Below, piece after piece: positions 53,791-62,811 of a stretch of 64,000 bases of DNA; the first letter of the stretch is position 1, and every line of letters starts with the position of its first letter. The notes below the pieces were generated by a model. The model ran no database searches. It was not told the origin of the DNA and saw only the letters and a program-made list of their open reading frames with translations. The stretch is taken from positions 1-64,000 of the forward strand of contig NZ_JBJZOI010000009.1 of assembly GCF_047200635.1 (NCBI RefSeq), in the 5' to 3' direction. The DNA is from Saccharopolyspora_C sp047200635 (lineage in GTDB: Bacteria > Actinomycetota > Actinomycetes > Mycobacteriales > Pseudonocardiaceae). Made by a program: the position numbers and the translations under genes.

Positions 53791-55137
53791 TCAGCCCGCG
53801 ACGGCGGCCGCCAGCGGCGCCAGCGGAAGACCGATCAGACCGGCCGCCAGCGTCGTGCCATCCGCCGGATCGATCACCAGGAACGAGCCGGTGCGCCGGG
53901 ACGCGGCGTACTCGTCCACCGGCAGCGGCTCCGCGGTGCGCAGCCGCACGCGGCCGATCTCGTTGAGCTCCAGCGAATCCGGGGCGACGACGGCGGCCAG
54001 CTCCTGCTCGTCGAAGCGCGCCGACAACTCGGTCACCATCGCCTGCACCGTCCTGGTGCCGTGCTTGACCAGCACCCGCGCCCCGGCCCGCAGCGGCTTC
54101 TCGGCCAGCCAGCACACCGTGGCGTCCAGCTCGTCGGTGACCTCCGGAGCCGAGTCCGCCCCGGCGATGAGATCGCCCCGGGACAGGTCGACGTCGTCCT
54201 CCAGCAGCAGCGTCACCGAGCGTCCGGCGGCCGCGCGCGGTGCCGGGCCGTCCGGGGTGTCCACCCGGGACACCCGGGTGCGGACGCCGGCGGGCAGCAC
54301 CACGACCTCGTCGCCCTGCGCCACCACGCCCGCCGCGACCTGGCCCGCGTAGCCGCGGTAGTCCGGGTGCTCGGCGGTGCGCGGCCGGATCACGACCTGC
54401 ACCGGCATCCGGAACGGCGCGTCGAACGGGTCCGGGGCGACCGGAACCGTCTCCAGGTGCTCCAGCAGCGAGGGGCCGGAGTACCACGGGGTGTTCGCCG
54501 AGCGCTCCACGACGTTGTCCCCGTGCAGCGCCGAGACGGGCACGGTGCGCACCGCCTCGTCGGGGTAGCCGAGCGCCCGGGCGTGCCCGGCGAACTCCGC
54601 GGCGATCCGCTCGTGCACGGCGGCGTCGTAGTCCACCATGTCGATCTTGTTGATGGCCAGCACCAGCTGCGGCACGCCCAGCAGCGCCAGCACGGCGGCG
54701 TGCCTGCGGGTCTGCTCCACCACGCCCTTGCGGGCGTCCACCAGCAGGATCGCCAGCTGCGCCGTGGACGCCCCGGTCACGGTGTTCCGGGTGTACTGCA
54801 CGTGGCCCGGGGTGTCCGCGAGCACGAAGGTGCGCTTCGGCGTCGCGAAGTACCGGTAGGCCACGTCGATCGTGATGCCCTGCTCGCGCTCCGCGCGCAA
54901 CCCGTCCACCAGCAGCGAGAGGTCCGGGGTCGGCAGCCCGCGGTCCGCGCTGGCCCTGCGCACGGCGTCGAGCTGATCGGCCAGCACCGACTTCGTGTCG
55001 TGCAGCAGCCTGCCGACCAGCGTCGACTTGCCGTCGTCGACCGAACCCGCCGTGGCCAGCCGCAGCAGGTCCGTGTGCACCGGCAGCACCACCTCGGTGC
55101 CGGAGTCCGGAGCGGTGCGCGTCGTGGTCTCGGTCAT
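53791..55137 (-). CDS. cysN: Sulfate adenylyltransferase subunit 1 (GTPase)
   Basis: A 448-residue GTPase that drives ATP sulfurylase: GSVDDGKSTLVGRLL, the switch EQGITIDVAYRYF, DTPGH and NKIDMVDY. It lacks a fused APS-kinase domain, unlike CysNC of mycobacteria, which fits direct use of APS by the CysH here. The ATG overlaps the cysD stop by one base (TGATG). Confidence 0.95.
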   Translation of the reverse strand: MTETTTRTAPDSGTEVVLPVHTDLLRLATAGSVDDGKSTLVGRLLHDTKSVLADQLDAVRRASADRGLPTPDLSLLVDGLRAEREQGITIDVAYRYFATPKRTFVLADTPGHVQYTRNTVTGASTAQLAILLVDARKGVVEQTRRHAAVLALLGVPQLVLAINKIDMVDYDAAVHERIAAEFAGHARALGYPDEAVRTVPVSALHGDNVVERSANTPWYSGPSLLEHLETVPVAPDPFDAPFRMPVQVVIRPRTAEHPDYRGYAGQVAAGVVAQGDEVVVLPAGVRTRVSRVDTPDGPAPRAAAGRSVTLLLEDDVDLSRGDLIAGADSAPEVTDELDATVCWLAEKPLRAGARVLVKHGTRTVQAMVTELSARFDEQELAAVVAPDSLELNEIGRVRLRTAEPLPVDEYAASRRTGSFLVIDPADGTTLAAGLIGLPLAPLAAAVAG

Positions 55138-56087
55138 CAGAAGTAGCCCTCCCGCTTGCGGTCCTCCATCGCGGCCTCCGACATCCGGTCGTCGGCTCGC
55201 GTCGCGCCGCGCTCGGTGAGCCGGCTGGCGGCGACCTCGGCGATCACGTCGTCCACCGTGTAGGCCTCGGACTCCACGGCGCCGGTGCACGAGCCGTCGC
55301 CGACGGTCCGGTAACGCACCACCTTGTCCTCGACGGTCTCGCCGTCGCGGGGCCCGCCCCACGGACCCGAGGTCAACCACATGCCGTCGCGCAGGTGCAC
55401 CTCGCGGCGATGCGCGAAGTAGATGTCCGGCAGCTCGATCTTCTCCCGCTGGACGTAGCGCCAGATGTCCAGCTCGGTCCAGTTCGACAGCGGGAACACC
55501 CGCACGTGCTCGCCGGGCCGGTGCCTGCCGTTGTAGAGGTTCCACAGCTCGGGGCGCTGCCGACGCGGGTCCCACTGCCCGAAGGCGTTGCGCAGGCTGA
55601 AGATGCGCTCCTTCGCCCGCGCCCGCTCCTCGTCCCGCCTGCCACCGCCGAAGACCGCGTCGAACCGGTTCTCCGAGATCGAATCCAGCAGCGGCGTGGT
55701 CTGCAACGGGTTTCGGGTGCCGTCCGGCCGCTCGGTCAGCCTGCCGTCGTCGAGGTAGTCCTGCACCGAGGCCACCACCAGCCGCAGGTCGTGCTGGGCG
55801 ACCAACCGGTCGCGGAACTCGATGACCTCGTCGAAGTTGTGGCCGGTGTCCACGTGCAGCAGCGGGAACGGCACCGGCGCCGGCCGGAACGCCTTGATCG
55901 CCAGGTGCACCAGGACCGTCGAGTCCTTGCCGCCGGAGAACAGGATCACCGGACGGTCGAACTCCCCCGCGACCTCGCGGAAGATGTGGATGGCCTCGGA
56001 CTCCAGGGCGTCGAGGTTGTCGACCTGCGGGGGCGCCCCCGCGGACGCCGGATCCTCCGGCAGGTCGAGCTGCGGCTCGGCGGTCAT
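55137..56087 (-). CDS. cysD: Sulfate adenylyltransferase subunit 2
   Basis: A 316-residue catalytic subunit of ATP sulfurylase that activates sulfate to APS. The PP-loop reads VILFSGGKDSTVL, followed by VDTGHNFDEV and FGGGRRDEERARAKERIFS. Two ATGs occur at 56093 and 56087; the second has GGGAGAGG at a good distance, so it is preferred. It is coupled to cysN. Confidence 0.96.
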   Translation of the reverse strand: MTAEPQLDLPEDPASAGAPPQVDNLDALESEAIHIFREVAGEFDRPVILFSGGKDSTVLVHLAIKAFRPAPVPFPLLHVDTGHNFDEVIEFRDRLVAQHDLRLVVASVQDYLDDGRLTERPDGTRNPLQTTPLLDSISENRFDAVFGGGRRDEERARAKERIFSLRNAFGQWDPRRQRPELWNLYNGRHRPGEHVRVFPLSNWTELDIWRYVQREKIELPDIYFAHRREVHLRDGMWLTSGPWGGPRDGETVEDKVVRYRTVGDGSCTGAVESEAYTVDDVIAEVAASRLTERGATRADDRMSEAAMEDRKREGYF

Positions 56088-56121
56088 ACCCATCCTCTCC
56101 CGGGTGCGTTGCTCGTTCTGG

Positions 56122-56847
56122 TCAGCCGTGCAGGCCGCATTCGGTCTTCGACGTGCCCGCCCAGCGGCCGCTGCGCGGGTCGGCGCCCGGCTCGGGCTTC
56201 GCGGTGCACGGAGCGCAGCCGATGGACGGGTAGCCCGCGGGAACCAGCGGGTTCACCAGCACCCCGTGCCGCTCGATGTGCGCGTCCATCTCCTCGTCGC
56301 TCCACGGCGCGATCGGGTTGATCTTCACCAGCCCGTTGCGGTCGTCCCAGCTCACGATTGGGGTGTTCGCCCGCGTCGGGGCCTCCACCCGCCGAACCCC
56401 GGTCACCCACGCCTCGTAGCGGGAGAGGGTGTCGCGCAGCGGGACGACCTTCCGCAGGAAGCAGCAGCGGCCCGGGTCGCGGTCGTGCAGCGCCGGTCCC
56501 TCCGCCGCGTCCTGCTCGGCCACGGACTGAGCCGCTCGCGCGTTGACGATGTTCACGTCGTAGACCTGCGCCACCGCGTCGCGAGTCCCGATGGTCTCGG
56601 CGAAGTGGTAGCCGGTCTCCAGGAACAGCACGTCCACCCCCGGCTTCGCCTTCGCCGCGAGGTCGACCAGCACCGCGTCCTGCATGTTGGAGGCGACGAT
56701 CAAGCCGTCCCCGAAGGTCTCGGCGGCCCAGCGCAGCGCTTCCTCGGCGCTCGCCTCGGCCAGGCGCGGGGCGGCCTCCTCCACCAGCGCGCGCAGCTCC
56801 TCGTCGCCGCGCCGCGTCCCGATGTCCGTGGTGGTCTCGGCAGTCAT
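56122..56847 (-). CDS. cysH: Adenylyl-sulfate (APS) reductase, iron-sulfur type
   Basis: A 241-residue enzyme reducing APS to sulfite with thioredoxin. It carries the paired cysteines that bind a 4Fe-4S cluster (RCCFLRK and IGCAPCTAK), which mark APS rather than PAPS reductases, and the C-terminal Glu-Cys-Gly-Leu-His nucleophile. It lies 34 bases before cysD. Confidence 0.95.
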   Translation of the reverse strand: MTAETTTDIGTRRGDEELRALVEEAAPRLAEASAEEALRWAAETFGDGLIVASNMQDAVLVDLAAKAKPGVDVLFLETGYHFAETIGTRDAVAQVYDVNIVNARAAQSVAEQDAAEGPALHDRDPGRCCFLRKVVPLRDTLSRYEAWVTGVRRVEAPTRANTPIVSWDDRNGLVKINPIAPWSDEEMDAHIERHGVLVNPLVPAGYPSIGCAPCTAKPEPGADPRSGRWAGTSKTECGLHG

Positions 56848-56862
56848 GGGTCCTCCGTCTCC

Positions 56863-57030
56863 TCAGCCGTTCGCCAGCCCGACGAGCCGGACGGTGAACA
56901 CCCGCAGGCACGCCTGGCACGCCCAGGCCCCCGCCGGTTCCGCCTCCGGCACCAGTTCCTCGTCCCCGCAGTAGGGGCAGTAGAACGGGACCGCGCGGCC
57001 CTCGGGCGCGCCCTGCCCGTCGCCGCTCAC
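56863..57030 (-). CDS. Small double zinc-ribbon protein in the sulfur operon
   Basis: A 55-residue protein with two Cys-x-x-Cys knuckles (FYCPYCGDEELVPE and WACQACLRVF), enough for one zinc or redox site. It starts with a GTG overlapping the sir stop (GTGA) and ends 15 bases before cysH, so it is cotranscribed with them. Similar small proteins sit at this place in other actinomycete sulfur operons. It may carry electrons, help iron-sulfur assembly, or sense zinc or thiols; function unknown. Confidence 0.8.
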   Translation of the reverse strand: MSGDGQGAPEGRAVPFYCPYCGDEELVPEAEPAGAWACQACLRVFTVRLVGLANG

Positions 57031-58736
57031 CTGAGCGAGTCCTCGTCCGCTCGGGCGACCCACTGCGCGAACCGCTCGCCCGATCCGCGCTGGCCGAGGT
57101 AGCCGCGCACCAGGCGCTCCACGTAGTCGCCGAGGTCCGCCGAGGTCACCTTGTGCCCGCGGATCTTGCGGCCGAACCCGGCGTCGAGCCCGAGCCCGCC
57201 ACCCAGGTGCACCTGGAAGCCCTCGACCTGGTCACCGTTCTCGTCGCGCACCATCTGGCCCTTGAGGCCGATGTCGGCGACCTGGGTGCGGGCGCAGGCG
57301 TTCGGGCAGCCGTTCAGGTTGATCGTCACCGGGTCCTCGACGTCGCCCTGCACGTCGTCGAGCCGCCGCTCCAGGTCCTCGATCAGCTCGATGGCGCGCT
57401 GCTTGGTCTCGACGATCGCCAGCTTGCAGAACTCGATGCCGGTGCAGGCCATCACGTTGCGCCGCCACGGGGTCGGCGCGCTCCGCAGGCCCAGTTCCGC
57501 CAGGTCCGCCACCAGCCCGTCGAGCTGCTGCCCCGGCACGTCCAGCACGAGCAGGTTCTGCTCGACGGTGGTGCGGATCCGGGAGGAGCCCACCCGCTCA
57601 GCGGCCTTGGCGACCTCCACCAGCGTGGACCCGCTGACCCGCCCGGCCTGCGACTTCACCCCGACGTAGAAGTTGCCGTCGACCTGCGGGTGCACCCCGA
57701 GGTGGTCGCGGTGCCCGCCGGGCGTCTCCGGCGCGGGACCGTCCAGCAGCTTCCGGCCCAGGTACTCGTCCTCGATGACCTGACGAGTCCGCTCCGCTCC
57801 CCAGTCGTCGACGAGGAACTTCAGCCGCGCCCGGTGCCGCAGCCTGCGGTAGCCGTAGTCGCGGAACAGGCAGGTCACCGCGTGCCAGACCTCGGCGGCC
57901 TCCTCGATCGGCACCCAGGCGCCCAGCCGCACCGCCAGCTTCGGGTTGGTGGACAGCCCGCCGCCGACCCACAGGTCGAAGCCGGGGCCGTGCTCTGGGT
58001 GCACCACGCCGACCAGCGAGATGTCGTTGATCTCCGGCACCGTGTCCCAGCGCGGCGAACCGGAGATCGCCGTCTTGAACTTCCGCGGCAGGTTCGACAG
58101 CGACCGGTCGCCGATGTAGCGCTCGGTGATCTCCCGGACCGCCGGGGTGGCGTCGATGATCTCGTCCGCCGCGACTCCCGCCACCGGGGAGCCCAGCAGC
58201 ACGCGGGGGCAGTCCCCGCAGGCCTCCGTGGTGGACAGGCCGACGGCCTCCAGCTTCCGCCAGATCGTCGGCACGTCCTCGACCCGGATCCAGTGCAGCT
58301 GGACGTTCTGGCGGTCGGTGATGTCGGCGGTGTCGCGCGCGTAGCTCTGCGAGATCTCCCCGATCACGCGCAGCTGCTCGGTGGTCAGCGCTCCGCCGTC
58401 GATGCGGACCCGCAGCATGAAGTACGAGGCGTCGAGTTGCTCCGGCTCGATCGTGCCGGTGCGCGCGCCCGGGATCCCCGGTGCGCGCTGCGTGTAGAGC
58501 CCCCACCAGCGGAACCGGCCGCGCAGGTCGGCCGGGTCGATCGAGTCGAAACCGCCGTGCGCGTAGATCGTCTCGATGCGTTGCCGCACGTTGAGGGGGT
58601 TGTCGTCCTTCTTCGAGCGCTCGTTGGCGTTCAGCGGTTCCCGGTAGCCGAGCGCCCACTGGCCCTCGCCCCGCCCGGACTTGCGGGCGGGGGCGCGGCG
58701 CGCGGTGCGGGCTTGAGCTTCCGTCGGGGGGACCAT
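57027..58736 (-). CDS. sir: Ferredoxin-dependent sulfite reductase
   Basis: A 569-residue siroheme/4Fe-4S enzyme reducing sulfite to sulfide. Two nitrite/sulfite-reductase repeats are present; the cluster cysteines are MACTGIEFC (C-x5-C) and NGCPNAC (C-x3-C). The Arg/Lys residues of the substrate pocket (TDRQNVQLHW) favour sulfite or nitrite; the operon makes sulfite the natural choice. The ATG at 58736 follows GGAGG. An N-terminal extension to 58985 in the same frame is rejected because it overlaps the leader peptide and lacks conservation. Confidence 0.95.
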   Translation of the reverse strand: MVPPTEAQARTARRAPARKSGRGEGQWALGYREPLNANERSKKDDNPLNVRQRIETIYAHGGFDSIDPADLRGRFRWWGLYTQRAPGIPGARTGTIEPEQLDASYFMLRVRIDGGALTTEQLRVIGEISQSYARDTADITDRQNVQLHWIRVEDVPTIWRKLEAVGLSTTEACGDCPRVLLGSPVAGVAADEIIDATPAVREITERYIGDRSLSNLPRKFKTAISGSPRWDTVPEINDISLVGVVHPEHGPGFDLWVGGGLSTNPKLAVRLGAWVPIEEAAEVWHAVTCLFRDYGYRRLRHRARLKFLVDDWGAERTRQVIEDEYLGRKLLDGPAPETPGGHRDHLGVHPQVDGNFYVGVKSQAGRVSGSTLVEVAKAAERVGSSRIRTTVEQNLLVLDVPGQQLDGLVADLAELGLRSAPTPWRRNVMACTGIEFCKLAIVETKQRAIELIEDLERRLDDVQGDVEDPVTINLNGCPNACARTQVADIGLKGQMVRDENGDQVEGFQVHLGGGLGLDAGFGRKIRGHKVTSADLGDYVERLVRGYLGQRGSGERFAQWVARADEDSLR

Positions 58737-58800
58737 GGCCCGACCTCCGTGGTGGTCGACGAGGCGCTGAGCCGCACCGAGCGGAATCCACCAGCGGATT

Positions 58801-58851
58801 CGCCGTCGGCGCGCACCCGGCGCCGACTGGAAAGTTCGGAAGGCGACGGCG
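58801..58851 (-). promoter_or_regulatory. Mutually exclusive hairpins between the cysteine leader peptide and sir
   Basis: Two eight-base-pair stems compete. 58820-58827 pairs with 58805-58812, or 58844-58851 pairs with 58801-58808. They share four bases (58805-58808). The upstream arm of the second begins five bases after the leader stop, where a ribosome held on the Cys codons would reach. Confidence 0.5.
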
Positions 58852-58855
58852 GGTT

Positions 58856-58948
58856 TCAGCCAGTGGAACGGCACAGCGCGCTGCAGACCCGCCGCAGGTC
58901 GAGGTAGCGACGGGCCACCAGCAGCAACTTCGTCGCGGGCGCGCCCAT
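58856..58948 (-). CDS. Sulfur-operon leader peptide
   Basis: A 30-residue ORF with the sequence pattern LLLVARRYLDLRRVCSALCR, the motif of the actinobacterial 'putative leader peptides' found before cysteine and sulfur genes. It ends with two cysteines at 22 and 26. A ribosome that pauses here when Cys-tRNA is short could switch folding of the downstream RNA. It lies 119 bases before sir. Confidence 0.75.
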   Translation of the reverse strand: MGAPATKLLLVARRYLDLRRVCSALCRSTG

Positions 58949-59169
58949 GCCGATTAGCGTGCCACGCGTCCACCTGCTGCTCCACCCTCGGCCAGATACT
59001 GAGACGAGGGTCAACCGGGATCGCACTCGGCCGGGCGGGCCGGGGCGGAACCCCGGCTGCGCTGCACGTCGCGGGCGCGCCGCCGGGGCGGCGGTCGGCC
59101 CAGCAGCGGGCGATCCCGGGCTGGTGAGGGGCTGCGCTGGGAGTTCTCCGGGGCTGGGAGACTGGGGGC
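58949..59169. promoter_or_regulatory. Divergent control region of the sulfur operon and hemW
   Basis: A 221-base gap between divergently transcribed genes. ACCCTC/GAGGGT flanking CTGAGACGAGG near 58984-59012 is a possible operator. No confident promoter pair was fixed on either side. GAGACT ends six bases before hemW. Confidence 0.35.
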
Positions 59170-60393
59170 GTGCCTTCGCAGCCCCCGCCGGGTGAGCCGG
59201 CCCCGCCGGACGGATCACTGCCCGCCAGCGCCCTGACCGGGGTGGGCGAGCGGCCGTTCGGCGTCTACGTGCACGTGCCGTTCTGCGCGACCCGCTGCGG
59301 CTACTGCGACTTCAACACCTACACGGCCGACGAGCTGGGCTCCGCCTCCGGCTTCGCGGACTGGCTCGACGGGCTGCGCGCGGAGCTGGACCTCGGTGCC
59401 CGGGTGCTGGGCGCGGGTGGCCCGGTCCCGGCCGCGCGCACCGTCTTCGTCGGTGGCGGCACGCCCTCGCTGCTCGGCGCCGAGCGGCTCTCGGCCGTGG
59501 TGTCGGCGATCCGGAACTCCTTCGGGCTCGCCCCCGGCGCGGAGGTCACCACCGAGTCCAACCCCGAGTCGACCTCGCCGGAGTTCTTCGCCGGCATCCG
59601 GGCCGGTGGCTTCAACCGGGTCTCGCTCGGAATGCAGTCCGCCGCCGAGCACGTGCTGCGGGTGCTCGAACGCACCCACACCCCTGGCCGGGCCGCCGCC
59701 GCGGCGCGGGAAGCGCGCGCGGCCGGGTTCGAGCACGTCAACCTGGACCTGATCTACGGCACGCCGGGGGAGACCGACGACGACCTGCGGGCGTCGCTGG
59801 ACGTGGTGCTCCAGGCCGGTGCCGACCACGTCTCGGCCTACTCGCTCATCGTCGAGGACGGCACCGCGATGGCCCGCAAGGTCCGGCGGGGTGAGCTGCC
59901 GATGCCCGACGAGGACGTGCTCGCCGACCGCTACGAGATCATCGACGCCCGGCTCGGCGAGGCGGGACTGCGCTGGTACGAGGTCTCGAACTGGGCCTCG
60001 GACGAGGCGGCGCGCTGCGCGCACAACCTCGGCTACTGGCAGGGCGGCGACTGGTGGGGCGCCGGGCCCGGCGCGCACAGCCACGTCGGCGGGGTGCGCT
60101 GGTGGAACGTCAAGCACCCGGCGCGCTACTCGGCGCTGCTGGCCGAGGGGCGTTCCCCCGCGCTGGCCCGGGAGCTGCTGGACGCGGAGGACCAGCGGAT
60201 CGAGCGGATCATGCTGGAGCTGCGCGTCGCCGAGGGACTGCCCGCCACCGCGCTCGACGAGGCCGGCGCGAAGGCCGCCGAGCAGGCCGCCGCGGACGGG
60301 CTGCTGCGGGAGGCCGACCTGAGCGCGGGCCGCTGCGTGCTGACCGACCGGGGTCGGCTGCTCGCCGACGCCGTGGTGCAGCGCCTGCTGTGA
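59170..60393 (+). CDS. hemW: Radical SAM heme chaperone HemW
   Basis: A 407-residue radical SAM protein: the CxxxCxxC motif reads Cys-Ala-Thr-Arg-Cys-Gly-Tyr-Cys-Asp-Phe, followed by GGGTPSLL, NPESTSPEFF and SLGMQSAAEHVL. HemW binds heme and delivers it to proteins; it lacks the extra cysteine pattern of true HemN. The C-terminal third holds a winged-helix heme-binding part. GTG at 59170 has no ribosome binding site and may be leaderless. Confidence 0.93.
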   Translation: MPSQPPPGEPAPPDGSLPASALTGVGERPFGVYVHVPFCATRCGYCDFNTYTADELGSASGFADWLDGLRAELDLGARVLGAGGPVPAARTVFVGGGTPSLLGAERLSAVVSAIRNSFGLAPGAEVTTESNPESTSPEFFAGIRAGGFNRVSLGMQSAAEHVLRVLERTHTPGRAAAAAREARAAGFEHVNLDLIYGTPGETDDDLRASLDVVLQAGADHVSAYSLIVEDGTAMARKVRRGELPMPDEDVLADRYEIIDARLGEAGLRWYEVSNWASDEAARCAHNLGYWQGGDWWGAGPGAHSHVGGVRWWNVKHPARYSALLAEGRSPALARELLDAEDQRIERIMLELRVAEGLPATALDEAGAKAAEQAAADGLLREADLSAGRCVLTDRGRLLADAVVQRLL

Positions 60394-60483
60394 CCGCCCG
60401 CCGCGACCGGCCGGGCACCCGGGGTGGCGGATGGCCTGCGAACGAGGCGGTTTCCGGTCGAGGTGATCTGAACCCGGTCACGA

Positions 60484-60504
60484 GCACCGTAAACTCGACG
60501 GTGC
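60484..60504 (+). promoter_or_regulatory. hrcA promoter with overlapping inverted repeat
   Basis: CTGAAC (60468-60473) and TAAACT (60490-60495) are 16 bases apart, a good -35/-10 pair. The inverted repeat GCACCGT/ACGGTGC (60484-60490, 60498-60504) overlaps the -10 box and could be an operator. It is not CIRCE. Confidence 0.5.
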
Positions 60505-60550
60505 GAGCACCAGGCCGGGTGCGCGGCTGCGGCGATGCGGAGGTGACGTG

Positions 60551-61573
60551 GTGAACGCCGACCAACGGCGGTTCGATGTCTTGCGGGCCATCGTGGCGGA
60601 CTACGTGTCCACCAACGAACCGGTCGGGTCGAAGGCGCTGGTCGACCGGCACAACCTCGGCGTCTCCAGCGCGACCGTGCGCAACGACATGGCGGCGCTG
60701 GAGGAGGAGGGGCTCATCGTCCAGCCCCACACCAGCGCGGGCCGGGTGCCCACCGACGCGGGCTATCGGCTGTTCGTCGACCGGCTGCACGAGATCAAGC
60801 CGCTCACCGCGGCGGAGCGCCGGGCGATCGGTGCCTTCCTCGAAGGGGCGCTGGACCTCGACGACGTGATGCGCCGCAGCGTCCGGCTGCTCGCGCAGCT
60901 GACCCAGCAGGTCGCCGTGGTGCAGTACCCCACGCTGACCCGCTCGACCGTGCGCCACGTCGAGGTGGTCACCATCACCCCGGCGCGGCTGATGCTCGTG
61001 CTCATCACCGACACCGGCCGGGTCGATCAGCGGATGGTCGACCTCGGCGACGTGATCGGTGACGAGGACGTGGCGCGGTTGCGCACCGTGCTGAACTCGG
61101 CGATGGCCGAGAAGCGGCTCGCGGACGCCTCGGCGGCCGTGGCCGAACTGCCCGACCAGTCCCCGCCGGAGCTGCGCGACGCCATGACGCGCGTCGCGAG
61201 CGTGCTCATCGAATCGCTGGTGGAGCATCCCGAGGAGCGCATGGTCCTCGGCGGCACCCCCAACCTCACCCGCAACGTCACCGACTTCCCGAACTCGCTG
61301 CGCCAGGTGCTGGAAGCCCTGGAGGAGCAGGTCGTGGTGCTCAAGCTGCTCGCGGCCGCCCGCGATTCGCGCACCGTGACGGTGCGGATCGGGATGGAGA
61401 ACGAGGCCGAGGAGATGCGCACGACGTCGGTGGTGTCCACCGGCTACGGCACGCATGGGATGGTGCTGGGCGGCATGGGGGTCGTCGGCCCCACCCGGAT
61501 GGACTATCCGGGAACGATGGCGGCGGTCCGTGCCGTTGCCGCGTACGTGGGTGAGATCCTGGCGGGCCGGTGA
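60551..61573 (+). CDS. hrcA: Heat-inducible transcription repressor HrcA
   Basis: A 340-residue repressor: an N-terminal winged helix (VLRAIVADYVSTNEPVGSKAL and SSATVRNDMAALEEEGLI) and a GAF-like dimer domain. HrcA binds CIRCE elements before groE genes and is helped by GroEL. The GTG at 60551 was chosen over 60548 because GGAGGTGA ends at a better distance. It is followed by dnaJ with the usual spacing. Confidence 0.95.
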   Translation: MNADQRRFDVLRAIVADYVSTNEPVGSKALVDRHNLGVSSATVRNDMAALEEEGLIVQPHTSAGRVPTDAGYRLFVDRLHEIKPLTAAERRAIGAFLEGALDLDDVMRRSVRLLAQLTQQVAVVQYPTLTRSTVRHVEVVTITPARLMLVLITDTGRVDQRMVDLGDVIGDEDVARLRTVLNSAMAEKRLADASAAVAELPDQSPPELRDAMTRVASVLIESLVEHPEERMVLGGTPNLTRNVTDFPNSLRQVLEALEEQVVVLKLLAAARDSRTVTVRIGMENEAEEMRTTSVVSTGYGTHGMVLGGMGVVGPTRMDYPGTMAAVRAVAAYVGEILAGR

Positions 61574-61635
61574 GGCCCGACCGCACGACTCGCCCCACGT
61601 GAACTCGCAGACCTAGCAGAGGAAGATCGCAGAAG

Positions 61636-62811
61636 GTGGCCAGGGACTACTACGGGACCCTCGGGGTGGCCAAAGACGCTACGCCGGAGCAGCTCAAACG
61701 CGCGTACCGCAAGCTAGCCAGGGAATTGCACCCCGACGTCAACCAGGAGCCCAACGCCCAGGAGCGGTTCCGCGAGGTGACGACGGCGTACGAGGTGCTG
61801 TCCGACCCGAAGAAGCGCCAGGTCGTCGACCTCGGCGGTGATCCGCTCTCCCAGGGCGGCGGCGACGGCGGCACGGGCGGCGATCCGTTCGCCGGCTTCG
61901 GCGGCCTCGGCGACATCATGGACGCCTTCTTCGGCGGCTCCGGAGGTGGCGGAGGCGGTGGGCGAGGCCCGCGCAGCCGGGTGCAGCCGGGCTCGGACGC
62001 GCTGCTGCGCCTGGAGCTGACGCTGGAGGAGTGCGCCAGCGGCGTGAACCGGGACATCACCGTCGACACGGCGGTGCTCTGCGACTCCTGCGACGGCGGC
62101 GGCTCGCGCGCGGGCAGCGCGCCCTCCACCTGCGACACCTGCGGGGGTCGCGGCGAGGTGCAGTCGGTGCAGCGCTCCTTCCTCGGGCAGGTCATGACCT
62201 CCCGCCCCTGCCCGGTGTGCCGCGGCTTCGGCGAGGTCATCACCGATCCCTGCCAGCAGTGCGGCGGCGACGGCCGGGTGCGCGAGCGGCGGACCATCAC
62301 CGTCAAGATCCCGGCCGGGGTCGGCGACGGGATGCGGGTCCGGCTCGCGGGCGAGGGCGAGGTCGGCCCGGGCGGAGGCCCGGCGGGCGACCTGTTCGTC
62401 GAGGTCGAAGAGCTGCCCCACGAGCGGTTCGTCCGCGACGGGGCCGACCTGCACTGCAACGTGGCGGTGCCGATGACGGCCGCCGCGCTGGGCACGGTGC
62501 TCACGCTGGAGACCCTGGACGGCACCGAGGAGATCACCGTGGAGCCGGGCACCCAGCCCGGGACGGAGCAGGTGCTCAGCGGGCGGGGCCTGCCGAAGCT
62601 GCGCTCCAACGGCCGGGTCAGCGGGCACGGCGACCTGCACGTGCACCTCGACGTCCAGGTGCCGACGCGGCTGGACGAGGAGCAGACCGAGCTGTTGCGC
62701 GGCCTCGCGGCGCTGCGCGGCGAGGAGCAGCCGGAGCCGACCGTCACCGCGAACGGCAACGGGCAGCGGCAGGGGTTGTTCTCGCGCTTCAAGTCCTTCG
62801 GACACCGCTGA
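61636..62811 (+). CDS. dnaJ: Chaperone DnaJ (DnaJ2 type)
   Basis: A 391-residue type I J-protein: J domain (4-65) with HPD, a Gly-rich region (about 70-115), four zinc-finger repeats CDSCDGGG, CDTCGGRG, CPVCRGFG and CQQCGGDG, then the peptide-binding C-terminal domains. It hands substrates to DnaK. The GTG follows GAGGAAG. The second J-protein of actinomycetes is always found after hrcA. Confidence 0.96.
   Translation: MARDYYGTLGVAKDATPEQLKRAYRKLARELHPDVNQEPNAQERFREVTTAYEVLSDPKKRQVVDLGGDPLSQGGGDGGTGGDPFAGFGGLGDIMDAFFGGSGGGGGGGRGPRSRVQPGSDALLRLELTLEECASGVNRDITVDTAVLCDSCDGGGSRAGSAPSTCDTCGGRGEVQSVQRSFLGQVMTSRPCPVCRGFGEVITDPCQQCGGDGRVRERRTITVKIPAGVGDGMRVRLAGEGEVGPGGGPAGDLFVEVEELPHERFVRDGADLHCNVAVPMTAAALGTVLTLETLDGTEEITVEPGTQPGTEQVLSGRGLPKLRSNGRVSGHGDLHVHLDVQVPTRLDEEQTELLRGLAALRGEEQPEPTVTANGNGQRQGLFSRFKSFGHR

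Noticed and set aside
58737..58985. N-terminal extension of sulfite reductase to 58985
   Set aside because: The extension lies in the attenuator region and overlaps the leader peptide; GGAGG supports the ATG at 58736.
60394..60550. CIRCE element for hrcA
   Set aside because: No TTAGCACTC-N9-GAGTGCTAA-like sequence was found; the inverted repeat present has different arms.
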